Shown in pieces: positions 36,567 through 45,955 of a stretch of DNA of 64,000 nt (positions are counted from its first letter, which is position 1; each line of letters begins with the position of its first letter). The position numbers and the translations under genes are program-made. Under the pieces are notes generated by a model. The model was not told the origin of the DNA. It made no database searches and saw nothing but the letters and a program-made list of their open reading frames with translations. The stretch lies in assembly GCF_006363815.1 (NCBI RefSeq), contig NZ_RRYT01000005.1, positions 1-64,000 of the forward strand, read 5' to 3'. Source of the DNA: Thermomonospora catenispora (GTDB taxonomy: Bacteria > Actinomycetota > Actinomycetes > Streptosporangiales > Streptosporangiaceae).

Positions 36567-37646
36567 ATGGGTTCGGTGCGCGTAGCCATCGTCGGCGTCG
36601 GCAACTGCGCCGCGTCGCTCGTCCAGGGCGTCGAGTACTACAAGGACGCGGACCCGGCCACGCGGGTGCCCGGCCTGATGCACGTCCAGTTCGGCGACTA
36701 TCACGTCGGCGACATCGAGTTCGTCGCCGCGTTCGACGTCGACGCCAAGAAGGTCGGCATGGACCTGTCCGACGCCATCACGGCGAGCGAGAACAACACC
36801 ATCAAGATCTGCGACGTTCCGCCGACCGGCGTCACCGTCCAGCGCGGCCACACCCTCGACGGCCTGGGCCAGTACTACCGCCAGATGATCGAGGAGTCCG
36901 ACGTCGAGCCGGTGGACGTGGTGCAGGTGCTGAAGGACACCCAGGCCGACGTGCTGGTGTCCTACCTGCCGGTGGGCTCGGAGGAGGCCGACCGCTTCTA
37001 CGCCCAGTGCGCCCTGGACGCGGGCGTGGCGTTCGTCAACGCCCTGCCGGTCTTCATCGCCTCCGACCCCGAGTGGGCGGAGAAGTTCACCAAGGCGGGC
37101 GTGCCCATCGTCGGCGACGACATCAAGTCGCAGATCGGCGCGACCATCACCCACCGCGTGCTGGCCAAGCTGTTCGAGGACCGCGGAGTCGAGCTGCAGC
37201 GCACCTACCAGCTCAACTTCGGCGGCAACATGGACTTCATGAACATGCTGGAGCGCAACCGGCTCCAGTCCAAGAAGATCTCCAAGACCCAGTCGGTCAC
37301 CTCGCAGATCCCGCGCGAGATGGCCAAGAGCGACGTGCACATCGGCCCGTCCGACCACGTGCCGTGGCTGGACGACCGCAAGTGGGCCTACGTCCGGCTG
37401 GAGGGCAAGGCCTTCGGCGACGTCCCGCTGAACCTGGAGTACAAGCTGGAGGTCTGGGACTCCCCCAACTCCGCCGGCGTCATCATCGACGCCATCCGCG
37501 CCGCCAAGATCGCCAAGGACCGCGGCATCGGCGGTCCGATCCTGTCGGCCAGCTCCTACTTCATGAAGTCCCCGCCGAAGCAGTACAGCGACGACGAGGC
37601 CCGCGAGGCCGTCGAGGCCTTCATCCGCGGCGAGGTCGAGCGCTGA
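36567..37646 (+). CDS. ino1: Inositol-3-phosphate synthase
   Basis: A 359-residue NAD-dependent enzyme that makes inositol 3-phosphate from glucose 6-phosphate, the entry to phosphatidylinositol and mycothiol. '[16 protein letters not shown]' is the Rossmann loop. '[11 protein letters not shown]', '[11 protein letters not shown]', '[12 protein letters not shown]' and '[18 protein letters not shown]' are family motifs. Length is typical for the actinobacterial form. GAGAAGGAGC precedes ATG 36567. Co-transcribed with padR; a terminator follows at 37663. Confidence 0.97.
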   Translation: MGSVRVAIVGVGNCAASLVQGVEYYKDADPATRVPGLMHVQFGDYHVGDIEFVAAFDVDAKKVGMDLSDAITASENNTIKICDVPPTGVTVQRGHTLDGLGQYYRQMIEESDVEPVDVVQVLKDTQADVLVSYLPVGSEEADRFYAQCALDAGVAFVNALPVFIASDPEWAEKFTKAGVPIVGDDIKSQIGATITHRVLAKLFEDRGVELQRTYQLNFGGNMDFMNMLERNRLQSKKISKTQSVTSQIPREMAKSDVHIGPSDHVPWLDDRKWAYVRLEGKAFGDVPLNLEYKLEVWDSPNSAGVIIDAIRAAKIAKDRGIGGPILSASSYFMKSPPKQYSDDEAREAVEAFIRGEVER

Positions 37647-37662
37647 CCCATAACCCGTGAAC

Positions 37663-37691
37663 GACGCCCGGGGCGGGCCGCCCCGGGCGTC
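37663..37691 (+). terminator. Terminator of padR-ino1
   Basis: A perfect 13-bp GC-only stem (GACGCCCGGGGCG) with a three-base loop, followed by CGTCCGTCTTTC. It lies 17 bases after the ino1 stop. No gene is seen from 37692 to 37966. Confidence 0.85.
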
Positions 37692-37966
37692 GTCCGTCTT
37701 TCGGCCCGGTCTCCTCCCCGACGCGGCACCCGGTCCCGGGCCTCCGTCTCCTTCCGCGCCGTCCGGCCCCTTCCGCTCCCCGTGCCGGGCCTCCGCCGTG
37801 CCCCGGCCGCCCGGGCGGCGGGACCCGGCCCGTGCGGCCCCGTCGGAGCCTCTCAAACGATCCGAAATCTCTTCCGGGCAAAGCGATGAGTTCCGGCGGT
37901 CCCGGCGGTCTGTCCCTGTGCAGGGGTCCGCAGGCGCGACCCCGGCCGATCGACACGGAGGAGCTC

Positions 37967-38620
37967 ATGCCGAAGCTTCGCGCGCACAACATCTCCGTCT
38001 CCCTCGACGGATACATGGCCGGTCCGCGGCAGGGACTGGAGCACCCCCTCGGAGTCGACGGGGAGAGGCTGCACGACTGGGTGTTCCGGACCCGCACCGG
38101 CAAGGCGATGGTGGGAGAGTCCGGCGGCGCCGAAGGGCTGGACGACGACTTCGTCAAGGAGGGCGAGACGGGGGTCGGCGCGACCATCATCGGGCGCAAC
38201 ATGTACGGGCCGATCCGCGGTCCGTGGGACCCCGAGAACGAGTGGAGGGGCTGGTGGGGGGACAACCCCCCGTTCCACCACCCGGTGTTCGTGTTGACCC
38301 ACCACCCGCACCCGTCGATCACGATGGAGGGCGGGACCACGTTCCACTTCGTGACCGAGGGGATCGAGGTCGCGCTGCAGCGGGCCTTCGAGGCGGCCGA
38401 CGGGGCGGACGTCCGGCTGGGCGGCGGGGCCTCGACGATCCAGCAGTACCTGCGGGCCGGTCTGCTGGACGAGCTGCACATGGCGATCGTCCCGGTGCTG
38501 CTGGGAGCCGGTGAACGGCTCTTCGACCGTCTGGACGGCGGGCCGGAGGGCTATGAGTGCACCGAGTTCGTCGTCTCCTCCGCGGTCGTCCACGTCCGGC
38601 TGACCCGCGCCCGCGCTTAG
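37967..38620 (+). CDS. RibD C-terminal/dihydrofolate reductase-like protein
   Basis: A 217-residue protein with the DHFR-like fold: 'ISVSLDGYMAGP' at the N-terminus, 'TIIGRNMYGP' in the middle, 'FVLTHHPHPSI' and 'VRLGGGASTIQQYLRAGLLDELHMAIVPVLLGAGERLF'. Proteins of this group are mostly of unknown substrate and are not the essential folate enzyme. ACGGAGGAG precedes ATG 37967. It stands alone, convergent with trxB. Confidence 0.9.
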   Translation: MPKLRAHNISVSLDGYMAGPRQGLEHPLGVDGERLHDWVFRTRTGKAMVGESGGAEGLDDDFVKEGETGVGATIIGRNMYGPIRGPWDPENEWRGWWGDNPPFHHPVFVLTHHPHPSITMEGGTTFHFVTEGIEVALQRAFEAADGADVRLGGGASTIQQYLRAGLLDELHMAIVPVLLGAGERLFDRLDGGPEGYECTEFVVSSAVVHVRLTRARA

Positions 38621-38814
38621 CGCGGCGCCGCAGGCCCTTCCCCGGCGAGGCCACCGCCCGGTCTCCGGGCCGGGCGGGCATGCGGGCGGGGACCGGTGTT
38701 CCTCGCCGGCGGCCCCGGGTCACCCGCCTCCCTCCCGTCGGGAGAGGCCGTGGACGGCACCGCATCCGGGCTCTGCTCTCCGGCCGGTCGCCTCGCCCCC
38801 GCGTCGAACGCGGC

Positions 38815-38850
38815 GACGCCCCGGGAACGAGAGGACGTTCCCGGGGCGTC
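38815..38850. terminator. Bidirectional hairpin between the DHFR-like gene and trxB
   Basis: A perfect 15-bp stem (GACGCCCCGGGAACG) with loop AGAGGA, centred between two convergent genes. Confidence 0.8.
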
Positions 38851-38890
38851 GGTCCTGTGGGCAGGGGCGGCCTCCGGACGCGAAGAGGCC

Positions 38891-38918
38891 GACGGCCGGT
38901 CCCTGCGGGCCGGCCGTC
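38891..38918 (-). terminator. trxB-proximal terminator
   Basis: A 9-bp perfect stem GACGGCCGG/CCGGCCGTC with a ten-base loop begins 15 bases after the trxB stop. It forms a tandem pair with the hairpin at 38815. Confidence 0.7.
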
Positions 38919-38932
38919 GCGCCCCTCACCGC

Positions 38933-39892
38933 TCAGGCGTCGGGCTGGTGGACGAGCTCGGCCTCGCCCCTGTCGGCCAGGTAACGCTCGGCGTCGATGG
39001 CGGCGGCGCAGCCGCTGCCGGCGGCGGTGACGGCCTGCCGGTAGATGTGGTCGACCACGTCGCCGCAGGCGAAGACGCCGGGGATGTTGGTGCGGGTGGT
39101 GGGGGAGTCGACGATCAGGTAGCCGTTCTCGTCCGTCTCGAGCTGTCCCTTGAACAGCTCGCTGCGCGGATCGTGGCCGATCGCGATGAACAGGCCGGTG
39201 ACGTCGAGGGTGGACTCCTCACCGGTCTTGCGGTTGCGGATGCGGACGCCGCTGACCCGGTCGTCGCCGAGCACGTCGACGACCTCGCTGTCCCAGACGA
39301 AGCGGATCTTGTCGTTGGCGAACGCCCGATCCTGCATGATCTTGCTGGCCCGCAGCTCGTCGCGGCGGTGCACCACGGTGACGCTCTTGGCGAACTTGGT
39401 CAGGAAGATCGCCTCTTCCATCGCGGTGTCGCCGCCGCCGACCACCGCGATGTCCTGGTCGCGGAAGAAGAAGCCGTCACAGGTGGCGCACCAGGAGACC
39501 CCGCGGCCCGACAGCCGCTTCTCGTTCTCCAGGCCCAGCTCGCGGTAGCCCGACCCGGTGGCGACGATCACCGCGTGCGCCCGGTACTCCTCCTCGCCGA
39601 CCTTGACGATCTTGGGCTCGGCGGTCAGGTCGACCTCGGTGACGTCGTCGGCGACCAGCTCCGCACCGAACCGCTCGGCCTGCTTGCGCATGTTGTCCAT
39701 CAGGTCCGGGCCCATGATGCCGTCGGGGAAGCCCGGGAAGTTCTCCACCTCGGTGGTGTTCATCAAGGCGCCGCCTGCGGTCACCGAACCCTCGAAGACC
39801 AGCGGCTTGAGGTCGGCCCGTGCCGCATAGACGGCGGCCGTGTAGCCCGCGGGGCCCGAGCCGATGATGATGACGTTGCGGACGTCGCTCAC
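38933..39892 (-). CDS. trxB: Thioredoxin-disulfide reductase
   Basis: A 319-residue FAD/NADPH enzyme that reduces thioredoxin. '[19 protein letters not shown]' binds FAD, the redox-active 'CATC' lies in '[13 protein letters not shown]', '[12 protein letters not shown]' binds NADPH, and 'VFACGDV' closes the FAD site. GTG 39892 is preceded by GGAAGGAAGG. In Streptomyces and mycobacteria trxA (or trxC) follows directly; here trxB ends at paired terminators and no thioredoxin gene is present in the window. Confidence 0.97.
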   Translation of the reverse strand: MSDVRNVIIIGSGPAGYTAAVYAARADLKPLVFEGSVTAGGALMNTTEVENFPGFPDGIMGPDLMDNMRKQAERFGAELVADDVTEVDLTAEPKIVKVGEEEYRAHAVIVATGSGYRELGLENEKRLSGRGVSWCATCDGFFFRDQDIAVVGGGDTAMEEAIFLTKFAKSVTVVHRRDELRASKIMQDRAFANDKIRFVWDSEVVDVLGDDRVSGVRIRNRKTGEESTLDVTGLFIAIGHDPRSELFKGQLETDENGYLIVDSPTTRTNIPGVFACGDVVDHIYRQAVTAAGSGCAAAIDAERYLADRGEAELVHQPDA

Positions 39893-40080
39893 GTGTGCGC
39901 CTTCCTTCCGTGCCGGGTCGGTCGGATTCGGACCACCGTCGTCACCGCTCAGTCCTGGCGGGACCCGGTCCGCCAGTGGCGTCAACCGATCCTAGGCCCC
40001 GGGGATTCCCGGTGTGCCGTGCGCCCGTTCCTGATGGCAGGATGCCATCGGTTCCGACCAGCCGAGCAGAGGGGGACACG

Positions 40081-40650
40081 GTGGCGCGGATCCTGCTGCT
40101 GCACTCGATGTACGGGCTGCGCCCGGCGGTGCACGCGGCGGCCGATCGGATGCGGGCGGCCGGGCACGAGGTGCACGTGCCCGACCTGTACGTCGGCCGG
40201 TCGGCCACCGACGCCGAGCAGGCCAGGAAGATCCAGGAGGAGATCGGCCGGGACGAGCTGCTGCGCCGCGCGGTGGCGGCCGCCGCACCGCACTCCGACC
40301 AGGGCCTGGTGTACGCCGGGTTCTCCCTCGGCGGCGCCATCGCCCAGAACCTCGCCCTGGCCGACGAGCACGCCAAGGGTCTGCTGCTGCTGCACGGCAC
40401 CTCGCAGCTCCCCGACGACGCCTCCACCGACATCCCGGTCCAGCTGCACGTCGCCGATCCCGACCCGTACGAGACCCACGACTGGCTCACCGTCTGGTAC
40501 CTCAAGATGCGGCGCGCCGGAGCCGACGTCGAGGTCTACCGCTACCCGGGCGCCGGTCACCTCTACACCGACCCCGACCTGCCCGACCACGACGCCGAGG
40601 CCGCCGAACGCACCTGGCGGACGGCTTTGGACTTCCTCGCCGAGCTGTGA
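40081..40650 (+). CDS. Dienelactone hydrolase-like alpha/beta hydrolase
   Basis: A 189-residue protein. 'ILLLHSMYGLRPAVHAAADRMRAAGHEVHVPDLYVG' is the first half of the fold. The nucleophile elbow is 'GFSLGG', with Ser where classical dienelactone hydrolases have Cys. 'YRYPGAGHLYTDP' supplies the catalytic His. The substrate is unknown. GTG 40081 follows AGAGGGGGA. It lies between trxB and the anti-sigma gene, on the other strand, and ends at a shared terminator. Confidence 0.88.
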   Translation: MARILLLHSMYGLRPAVHAAADRMRAAGHEVHVPDLYVGRSATDAEQARKIQEEIGRDELLRRAVAAAAPHSDQGLVYAGFSLGGAIAQNLALADEHAKGLLLLHGTSQLPDDASTDIPVQLHVADPDPYETHDWLTVWYLKMRRAGADVEVYRYPGAGHLYTDPDLPDHDAEAAERTWRTALDFLAEL

Positions 40651-40683
40651 GGAAGGGCGGCGTGCGCAAAGGAGCCGGACACG

Positions 40684-40718
40684 ACAGAGCCTCGCGAGTC
40701 ATTCTCGCGAGGCTCTGT
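40684..40718. terminator. Bidirectional terminator
   Basis: A perfect 15-bp stem (ACAGAGCCTCGCGAG) with loop TCATT lies between the convergent hydrolase and anti-sigma genes. Confidence 0.85.
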
Positions 40719-40729
40719 GACGTCCCAGG

Positions 40730-41491
40730 TCACGGGGTGCGAGCGGGGATCGTGGTCTCCTCGACGACGGCGGGGTCGTCCGCCGAACAGGACGGGCCGG
40801 CCACCACGACGCGCCAGGTGGCGGAGTCTGTGGGGACCACCACGATGGTGGCCTCGCGGCTCTCATAGGTGGCGGCGTCGACCAGGACGGGCTTGGCCCC
40901 CCGAGTGATGCCCTGCACGCAACCCTGCAGCCGTTCCGACACCGAGTCCGCCGCGGGGAGCGAGCGGGACTTGGGGACCACGGCGGTGACCTGGTCGCCC
41001 AAGGTGGCGCTCCGGTAGGCGGTGCCGCTCCGGACGACGGTGAACGGGGCCGTCCGGGAACGGTCGGCGGGGGGAGGCTGCGTGGTCGCCGTGTGGTCGT
41101 CGCTACCGAGCAGAGAGCCGCGCATCAGCTCGACGCCCAGGAAAGCTCCGGCGCCGACCACGACCAGGGTGGCCGCAGCGGCGCCGATGACCCGCAGATG
41201 CCACTTTCTTCCGCGTTCGCGCACCCGTCGGTGATGTGAGATGCTCGCGACTTTGGCTGTGGCCATCGCCTCGGCCGCGATGGCCGCCTCGATGCGCTCG
41301 GCCACTTCCGCGGGCATGGGCGGGACGGGGACATCCGCCAGGATTCGGGACACCTCGGCGATCTCGGCCGAGCGCTCCCGGCATTCGGCACAGCTGTCCA
41401 GATGCGCGTTGGCGGAGGCGGCGTGGGCGTCGTCGAGCAGCCCTTCGGCCAAGTCGGCCAGGGCGTCGTGATCTAGGTGTGCGGGGTTCAA
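40730..41491 (-). CDS. rsmA: Zinc-binding anti-sigma factor (partner of SigM)
   Basis: A 253-residue membrane protein. The N-terminal ZAS motif 'NAHLDSCAEC' (H..C..C, about residues 29-38) would grip SigM in the cytosol. One membrane helix lies at about 100-120 ('VIGAAAATLVVVGAGAFLGVEL'). The rest is outside. The likely start is TTG 41491 with GGAGGTGG upstream. It follows sigM by 19 bases, the standard order. The symbol follows the mycobacterial SigM partner and rests on position and motif. Confidence 0.85.
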   Translation of the reverse strand: MNPAHLDHDALADLAEGLLDDAHAASANAHLDSCAECRERSAEIAEVSRILADVPVPPMPAEVAERIEAAIAAEAMATAKVASISHHRRVRERGRKWHLRVIGAAAATLVVVGAGAFLGVELMRGSLLGSDDHTATTQPPPADRSRTAPFTVVRSGTAYRSATLGDQVTAVVPKSRSLPAADSVSERLQGCVQGITRGAKPVLVDAATYESREATIVVVPTDSATWRVVVAGPSCSADDPAVVEETTIPARTP

Positions 41492-41510
41492 GGCCGGCCA
41501 CCTCCTTCCT

Positions 41511-42119
41511 TCATCTATCTGTGTCTTGGACGTTTCCGCGGGCCTGACGGTTCCTCAAGTGCGCCAGGCGGGGGGCGAGCCGGGCGCGACCGCGCGCACA
41601 GCGGCTCTTGATGGTCCCCGGGGGAACGTCCAGGAATTCGGCGGCGTCGTCCACCGCGTACCCCAGCATGTCCACCAGGACCAGCGCGGCCCGTTGCTCG
41701 AACGGCAGCTCCGACAGCGCGGCGGTGACGTCCAGCAGCGTGCCGTGACCGTCGGTGGGGTCCGGCAGCTTGGGCGCCAGCGCGTCGATCTTGGCCTCGT
41801 CGCCCATCGGCGTGGCGGGCCGGATCGACTTGCGACGCAGCCGATCCAGGCAGGCGTTCACCACGATCCGGTGCAGCCAGGTGGTCACCGCGGCGTCGCC
41901 GCGGAACCGGCCGGCCGCGCGGAACGCCGACAGGAACGCGTCCTGCAGCGCGTCCGCCGCCTCCTCCGGGTCGCCCAGAGTGCGCAGCGCGACCGCCCAC
42001 ATCCGCTCCCGATGCCGGGTGACCAGCTGGCCGAAGGCATGCGGGTCGCCTTGGGCGTGCCGGGCCAACAATTCCTTGTCGGAGACCTCGTCCATCGGTG
42101 ACGTGCTCACGGCCGTCAC
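41511..42119 (-). CDS. sigM: ECF sigma factor SigM
   Basis: A protein of about 202 residues with region 2 'HAFGQLVTRHRERMWAVALRTLGDPEEAADALQDAFLSAFRAAGRFRG' and 'TWLHRIVVNACLDRLRR', and region 4 'LPFEQRAALVLVDMLGYAVDDAAEFLDVPPGTIKSRCARGRARLAP'. This closely follows actinobacterial SigM, which responds to envelope stress. GTG 42119 with an upstream AGGA is chosen; ATG 42095 is also possible. Its neighbours (anti-sigma, pseudokinase, murJ) fit. Confidence 0.93.
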   Translation of the reverse strand: MTAVSTSPMDEVSDKELLARHAQGDPHAFGQLVTRHRERMWAVALRTLGDPEEAADALQDAFLSAFRAAGRFRGDAAVTTWLHRIVVNACLDRLRRKSIRPATPMGDEAKIDALAPKLPDPTDGHGTLLDVTAALSELPFEQRAALVLVDMLGYAVDDAAEFLDVPPGTIKSRCARGRARLAPRLAHLRNRQARGNVQDTDR

Positions 42120-42293
42120 GAGAGGGCGTCCTCGTGCTCGCAAGCAGCTGCTGGGGTAGACACGACGAAATTCCAGGGGGGTACGGGTACAGGACTACTC
42201 AGGGCACCATACCGACTTACGCCATCGCCGGGCACAGATCGACACTTTAGGAAACGTTTCGTAATCGGACCGCACCTATCGCCCACGCGATGA

Positions 42294-43910
42294 TCACCCG
42301 GGGTGCCCGTAGACGACCACCTCGCTGATCTGTGCCTTGTTGCTCACCGGCAGCTTGCTGATCCACAGCAGCACGTACCGGCCGCGGACCACCTGACCCG
42401 GCCTGACCTCGATCGTCCCGCTGTTGGTGGTGCGCTCGTCGATCCGCCGCATCTGCTGCCGCACGTCCTGGTCGCCGACCCGGATCTCCAGCGTCGCGCC
42501 GGCGCCGGCGTCCGGCACGGTCAGCTCGATCCGCTCCACCCCGACCGGCGAGCCCAGGTCGAGCATGACCCCGACGCCGTTCAGGAAGTTGCCGAACGCC
42601 GGGGTGGCATAGGTCTGCGACTCCCAGATGGTGCTCTTCTTGCCGTCGTGCACCAGCCGGGCGGTCTTGCCCACCGTGGCGTCGGGGTGGCCGGGCTGAC
42701 GCTCCTCGTACAGGCCGCGGGCGCTGTGGATCTCCAGCTTGCGCGCGGCCGGGGTCCGCTGGGCGTCGGCGGACGGGGTTCCGCCGCCGCTGTTCGGCCC
42801 GCCCTGGTCGCCGCCGCCGTTGGTCAGCGCCCACACGCCGACCCCGACGATCACGGTGACGGCCGCGGCGGCGATCGCCAGCAGCGTACGGTTGAGCCCG
42901 CCGCCGTCCCCGGCCGCGGACCTCCGGGAGGGCGGCGGCGAAGCCGCCGGAGCGGAGGGGGCGGACGGGGGGTATCCGGCGGCCGGCCGAGGCCGCGGGC
43001 GCGCGGCGGACGAGGCCGGCCGGGCGGGCCGCGAGGCGGGCCGTTGCGGAGACCGCTGAGGGACGACCTGCTCCGGACGGGTCGTCGCGGCGGGCCTGGG
43101 CCGCGAGGAGGAGCTCACGGCGGGGCCGGCGAACAGCGGCAGCGGAGTGCGCGGCACGCTCTTGAGCGCCGCGGCCAGCTCGGCGGGCGTGTTGATCGGC
43201 TGCTGCCCGTTCGGCAGCGGCAGCCCCATGGCCCGGCAGATGATCGAATCCAGCGCCGCCGACACCCCGGCCTGCACCTGGCGGGCCGCCTTGTACACCC
43301 CGTCCACCTGAGGGGCGGGCGGCAGGTCGCAGTCGGCGGGGTCGCCCGGCCAGCGCGCGGTGACCGCGGCGTACAGCATCCGCCCGAGCGCGCGGGTGTC
43401 CTCCAGCGCCGGGTCGTCGGAGCGCACATCGGCCAGCACCGCGTCCACCGCCACGCCCAGCAGCTTGACCGTGCCGCCGGTGGTCCACAGCAGGTGCCGC
43501 GGGCGCAGCCGCAGATGGGACAGCCCGGCGGCGTGCGCGGCGGCGATCGCCTCGGCCGCCTCATACAGCAGCGTGGTGGCCCGCCCGGGCTCCAGCGGGG
43601 CGCGCTTGAGCATCGCCTCCAGGCTCTGCCCGGCCGCCCACTCGCTGACCACATAGGCCTGCTCGCCGCTGTCGTCGGCGTCGAAGACCTGGGTCAGCCG
43701 CGGGTCGGTGAGCCGGCTGGCGGCGCGTGCGGCGGTGACCACCTCACCGACGCGGGGGAAGTCCGGGTCGAAGGTCCGTACGGCGACGGCACGCGCCAGG
43801 ATCTCGTCGATCGCCTTCCACAGCGTGGACCCCCCGGATCGGCCGACTCGCTCCTCAAGGCGGTACCGGCCGGAGAGGCGGGTTCCAGGTTCGATGATGG
43901 ACGTGCTCAC
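42294..43910 (-). CDS. Pseudokinase with membrane helix and extracellular discoidin-like domain
   Basis: A 538-residue protein. Residues 14-270 have the Ser/Thr kinase fold but lack key residues: the ATP lysine position reads 'AVAVRTF', the HRD loop is 'HLRLRPRHLLW' and the DFG position is 'LLGVAVD'. A Pro/Arg-rich linker (about 275-340), a membrane helix (345-365) and a C-terminal jelly-roll-like domain follow. In Mycobacterium the equivalent pseudokinase is fused to MurJ and binds FhaA to control cell-wall synthesis; here it is separate, 218 bases after murJ. GTG 43910 follows GCAGGA. Confidence 0.85.
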   Translation of the reverse strand: MSTSIIEPGTRLSGRYRLEERVGRSGGSTLWKAIDEILARAVAVRTFDPDFPRVGEVVTAARAASRLTDPRLTQVFDADDSGEQAYVVSEWAAGQSLEAMLKRAPLEPGRATTLLYEAAEAIAAAHAAGLSHLRLRPRHLLWTTGGTVKLLGVAVDAVLADVRSDDPALEDTRALGRMLYAAVTARWPGDPADCDLPPAPQVDGVYKAARQVQAGVSAALDSIICRAMGLPLPNGQQPINTPAELAAALKSVPRTPLPLFAGPAVSSSSRPRPAATTRPEQVVPQRSPQRPASRPARPASSAARPRPRPAAGYPPSAPSAPAASPPPSRRSAAGDGGGLNRTLLAIAAAAVTVIVGVGVWALTNGGGDQGGPNSGGGTPSADAQRTPAARKLEIHSARGLYEERQPGHPDATVGKTARLVHDGKKSTIWESQTYATPAFGNFLNGVGVMLDLGSPVGVERIELTVPDAGAGATLEIRVGDQDVRQQMRRIDERTTNSGTIEVRPGQVVRGRYVLLWISKLPVSNKAQISEVVVYGHPG

Positions 43911-44128
43911 GACGTCCTGCGCAAGTGGTCGAGTCCCATTATCGTGGCGCGGCAGCTTACGCCTCCGACCCTCCTCTTTGCGTTCCGCAGGGTGTCGCCC
44001 GGCAAGCTGTAGGCCCCACCATGGTAGTCCTTGACCGAGGTCCGGTCCCGCCTTACCTGCGTGCGTCTCGGCGCGTTTCCGCCCTTTGCGGCGAACACCC
44101 AGGTGAGCCGGGTGTCATCGATCGGCGA

Positions 44129-45955
44129 TCAGCCGCGTCCGGGCAGCCGCCGGGCGACGGTGGACAGCATGGTCTGCACCTCCGCGACGCCCAGCAGGCG
44201 AGCGAAGACCAGATACAGGATGCCACCTCCGAGGCTCCCGACGATCAATGACAGCAGAGCCGACACGAACCCGGGCCGCAGGGTGGCGTCCACGACCGCC
44301 TGCACCCCGTAGGCGAACCCGGCCAGCGGGCAGACCGCCGCCAGCAGCTTGGCGTGCGTGCCGACGATCCGGCGCAGGTCGAGGCCGCCGAGCCTGCGGC
44401 GCAGCACCAGCCACGACACCACCAGACCCACCGTCTGGGCGAGCGCGAACCCGCCCGCGATGGCGATCGCGACCTGCTCGGGGTCCAGCAGGGCGCTGGC
44501 GGTGACCGCGACGGTGATATTGGTGCCGATCACCGCCAGCACGATGAGCGCCGGGCTGCGGGTGTCGTTGTGGGCGTAGAAGACCCGCAGCGTCAGCTGG
44601 TAGGCGGCGAACGGCACCAGCGCCACCGCGAACACCTGCATGATGTGCGCGATCACCAGGCCGGACTCCCGGTCGATCTCGCCGTGCTCCAGCGCCACCG
44701 CGATGATCTCCGGCCCGAGCACCGCCATCAGCGCCGCCGCCGGCAGGATGATCACCGAGGCCAGCCGCAGGCCGGAGGAGAAGTCGTCGCGCACCAGCGC
44801 GGTCTTCCCCTCGGCGGCGTGCGCGCTCATCCGCGGCAGCAACGCGGTGATCACGGTGACGCCGATGATCGCGTACGGGAGCTGGAACAGCTGGTAGGCG
44901 TACGAGTAGGGGCTGTAGCCGTGCCCGGGGGCGGCGTCGCCGGCGGCGTTGAGCAGCGAGGTGGTCACCGCGAACGCGGTCTGCGTGGCCACCAGGTACA
45001 TCAGGCTCCAGCCGGCCATCGACGCGATCTGCCGCAGCTCGCCGCTCTGGAAGTCCAGCCGGGGCCGCCAGCGGAACCCCGAGCCGCGCAGCGACGGCCA
45101 CAGCGCCAGGGTCTGCATCGCGATGCCGCCGATGGTGCCCCCGGCCAGGATCGCCACCTGTCCGCCGGTGATCGATTCGGGGGTGACCGTCCCGGTGGTG
45201 ACCAGGATGAACAGCACGCCGGTGCAGCAGATGACGATGTTGTTGAGCACCGGCGCCCACATCGGCGCGGCGAACCGGTTGCGGGTGTTGAGGATCGCCC
45301 CGACGAACGCGCTGATCCCCAGGAAGAAGATCTGCACCGCGAACAGCCGGGTGAACAGCACCGCCAGGTCGCGCTTGTCCCCGGAGAAGTCCCGGGCGTA
45401 CACGTAGTCGATGAAGATCGGGGCCAGCAGCATCGCCGCCCCGGTCATCGCCGCCAGCCCCAGCACCGCCAGGGTGAACAGCCGCTGCTCGAACCGGGCG
45501 CCGTAGCCGGCGTCGCGTTCCTTGGCCCGCACGATCAGCGGCACCACCACGGCGGTGAGGATGCCGCCGAGCAGCAGGTCGTAGACGATGACCGGGATGG
45601 TGTTGGCGGTGTTGTAGACGTCGCCCAGCGCGGCCGTGCCGATCGCCGCGCCCAGCACCGCGGTGCGCAGGAAGCCGGTGATCCGGGAGAACACCGTGCC
45701 CAGCGCCATCAGCGCGCCCGCGCGCAGCAGGCCGCCGCCCCCGCCACCGGATCCCGCCGCGGGCCGCTCCTCCCGCCGGGGGGCGGGCGGCGCGGCGGCG
45801 GAGGCCGCCGCGGGGCTAGGGCTCGGCGGGCTCTGTGGGCTCTGTGGGTTTTGCGGGTTCGCCCGATCCGGCGGGGTCTGCGGGCTCGGCACGCTCGGCG
45901 GAACGGGCCGGTTCGTCGGGCCAGGGTGGTGGTTCGCCTCCGGATGCCCCGTCAC
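44129..45955 (-). CDS. murJ: Lipid II flippase MurJ
   Basis: A 608-residue protein with 14 or so membrane helices that flips lipid II to the outer face. 'ALMALGTVFSRITGFLRTAVLGAAIG' is the first helix pair. 'NTANTIPVIVYDLLLGGILTAVVVP' and 'RVFYAHNDTRSPALI' are MviN motifs. Residues 1-75 are Pro/Ala-rich and cytosolic. GTG 45955 is chosen since GGAGG lies six bases before it; the frame is open further to 46027. The gene therefore overlaps the upstream DUF6049 gene by 140 bases in another frame. Confidence 0.95.
   Translation of the reverse strand: MTGHPEANHHPGPTNRPVPPSVPSPQTPPDRANPQNPQSPQSPPSPSPAAASAAAPPAPRREERPAAGSGGGGGGLLRAGALMALGTVFSRITGFLRTAVLGAAIGTAALGDVYNTANTIPVIVYDLLLGGILTAVVVPLIVRAKERDAGYGARFEQRLFTLAVLGLAAMTGAAMLLAPIFIDYVYARDFSGDKRDLAVLFTRLFAVQIFFLGISAFVGAILNTRNRFAAPMWAPVLNNIVICCTGVLFILVTTGTVTPESITGGQVAILAGGTIGGIAMQTLALWPSLRGSGFRWRPRLDFQSGELRQIASMAGWSLMYLVATQTAFAVTTSLLNAAGDAAPGHGYSPYSYAYQLFQLPYAIIGVTVITALLPRMSAHAAEGKTALVRDDFSSGLRLASVIILPAAALMAVLGPEIIAVALEHGEIDRESGLVIAHIMQVFAVALVPFAAYQLTLRVFYAHNDTRSPALIVLAVIGTNITVAVTASALLDPEQVAIAIAGGFALAQTVGLVVSWLVLRRRLGGLDLRRIVGTHAKLLAAVCPLAGFAYGVQAVVDATLRPGFVSALLSLIVGSLGGGILYLVFARLLGVAEVQTMLSTVARRLPGRG

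Noticed and set aside
42252-42261. GAAACGTTTC palindrome between sigM and the pseudokinase gene
   Set aside because: It looks like a LacI-type or parS half-site mixture, but it is short, single and has no matching regulator nearby.
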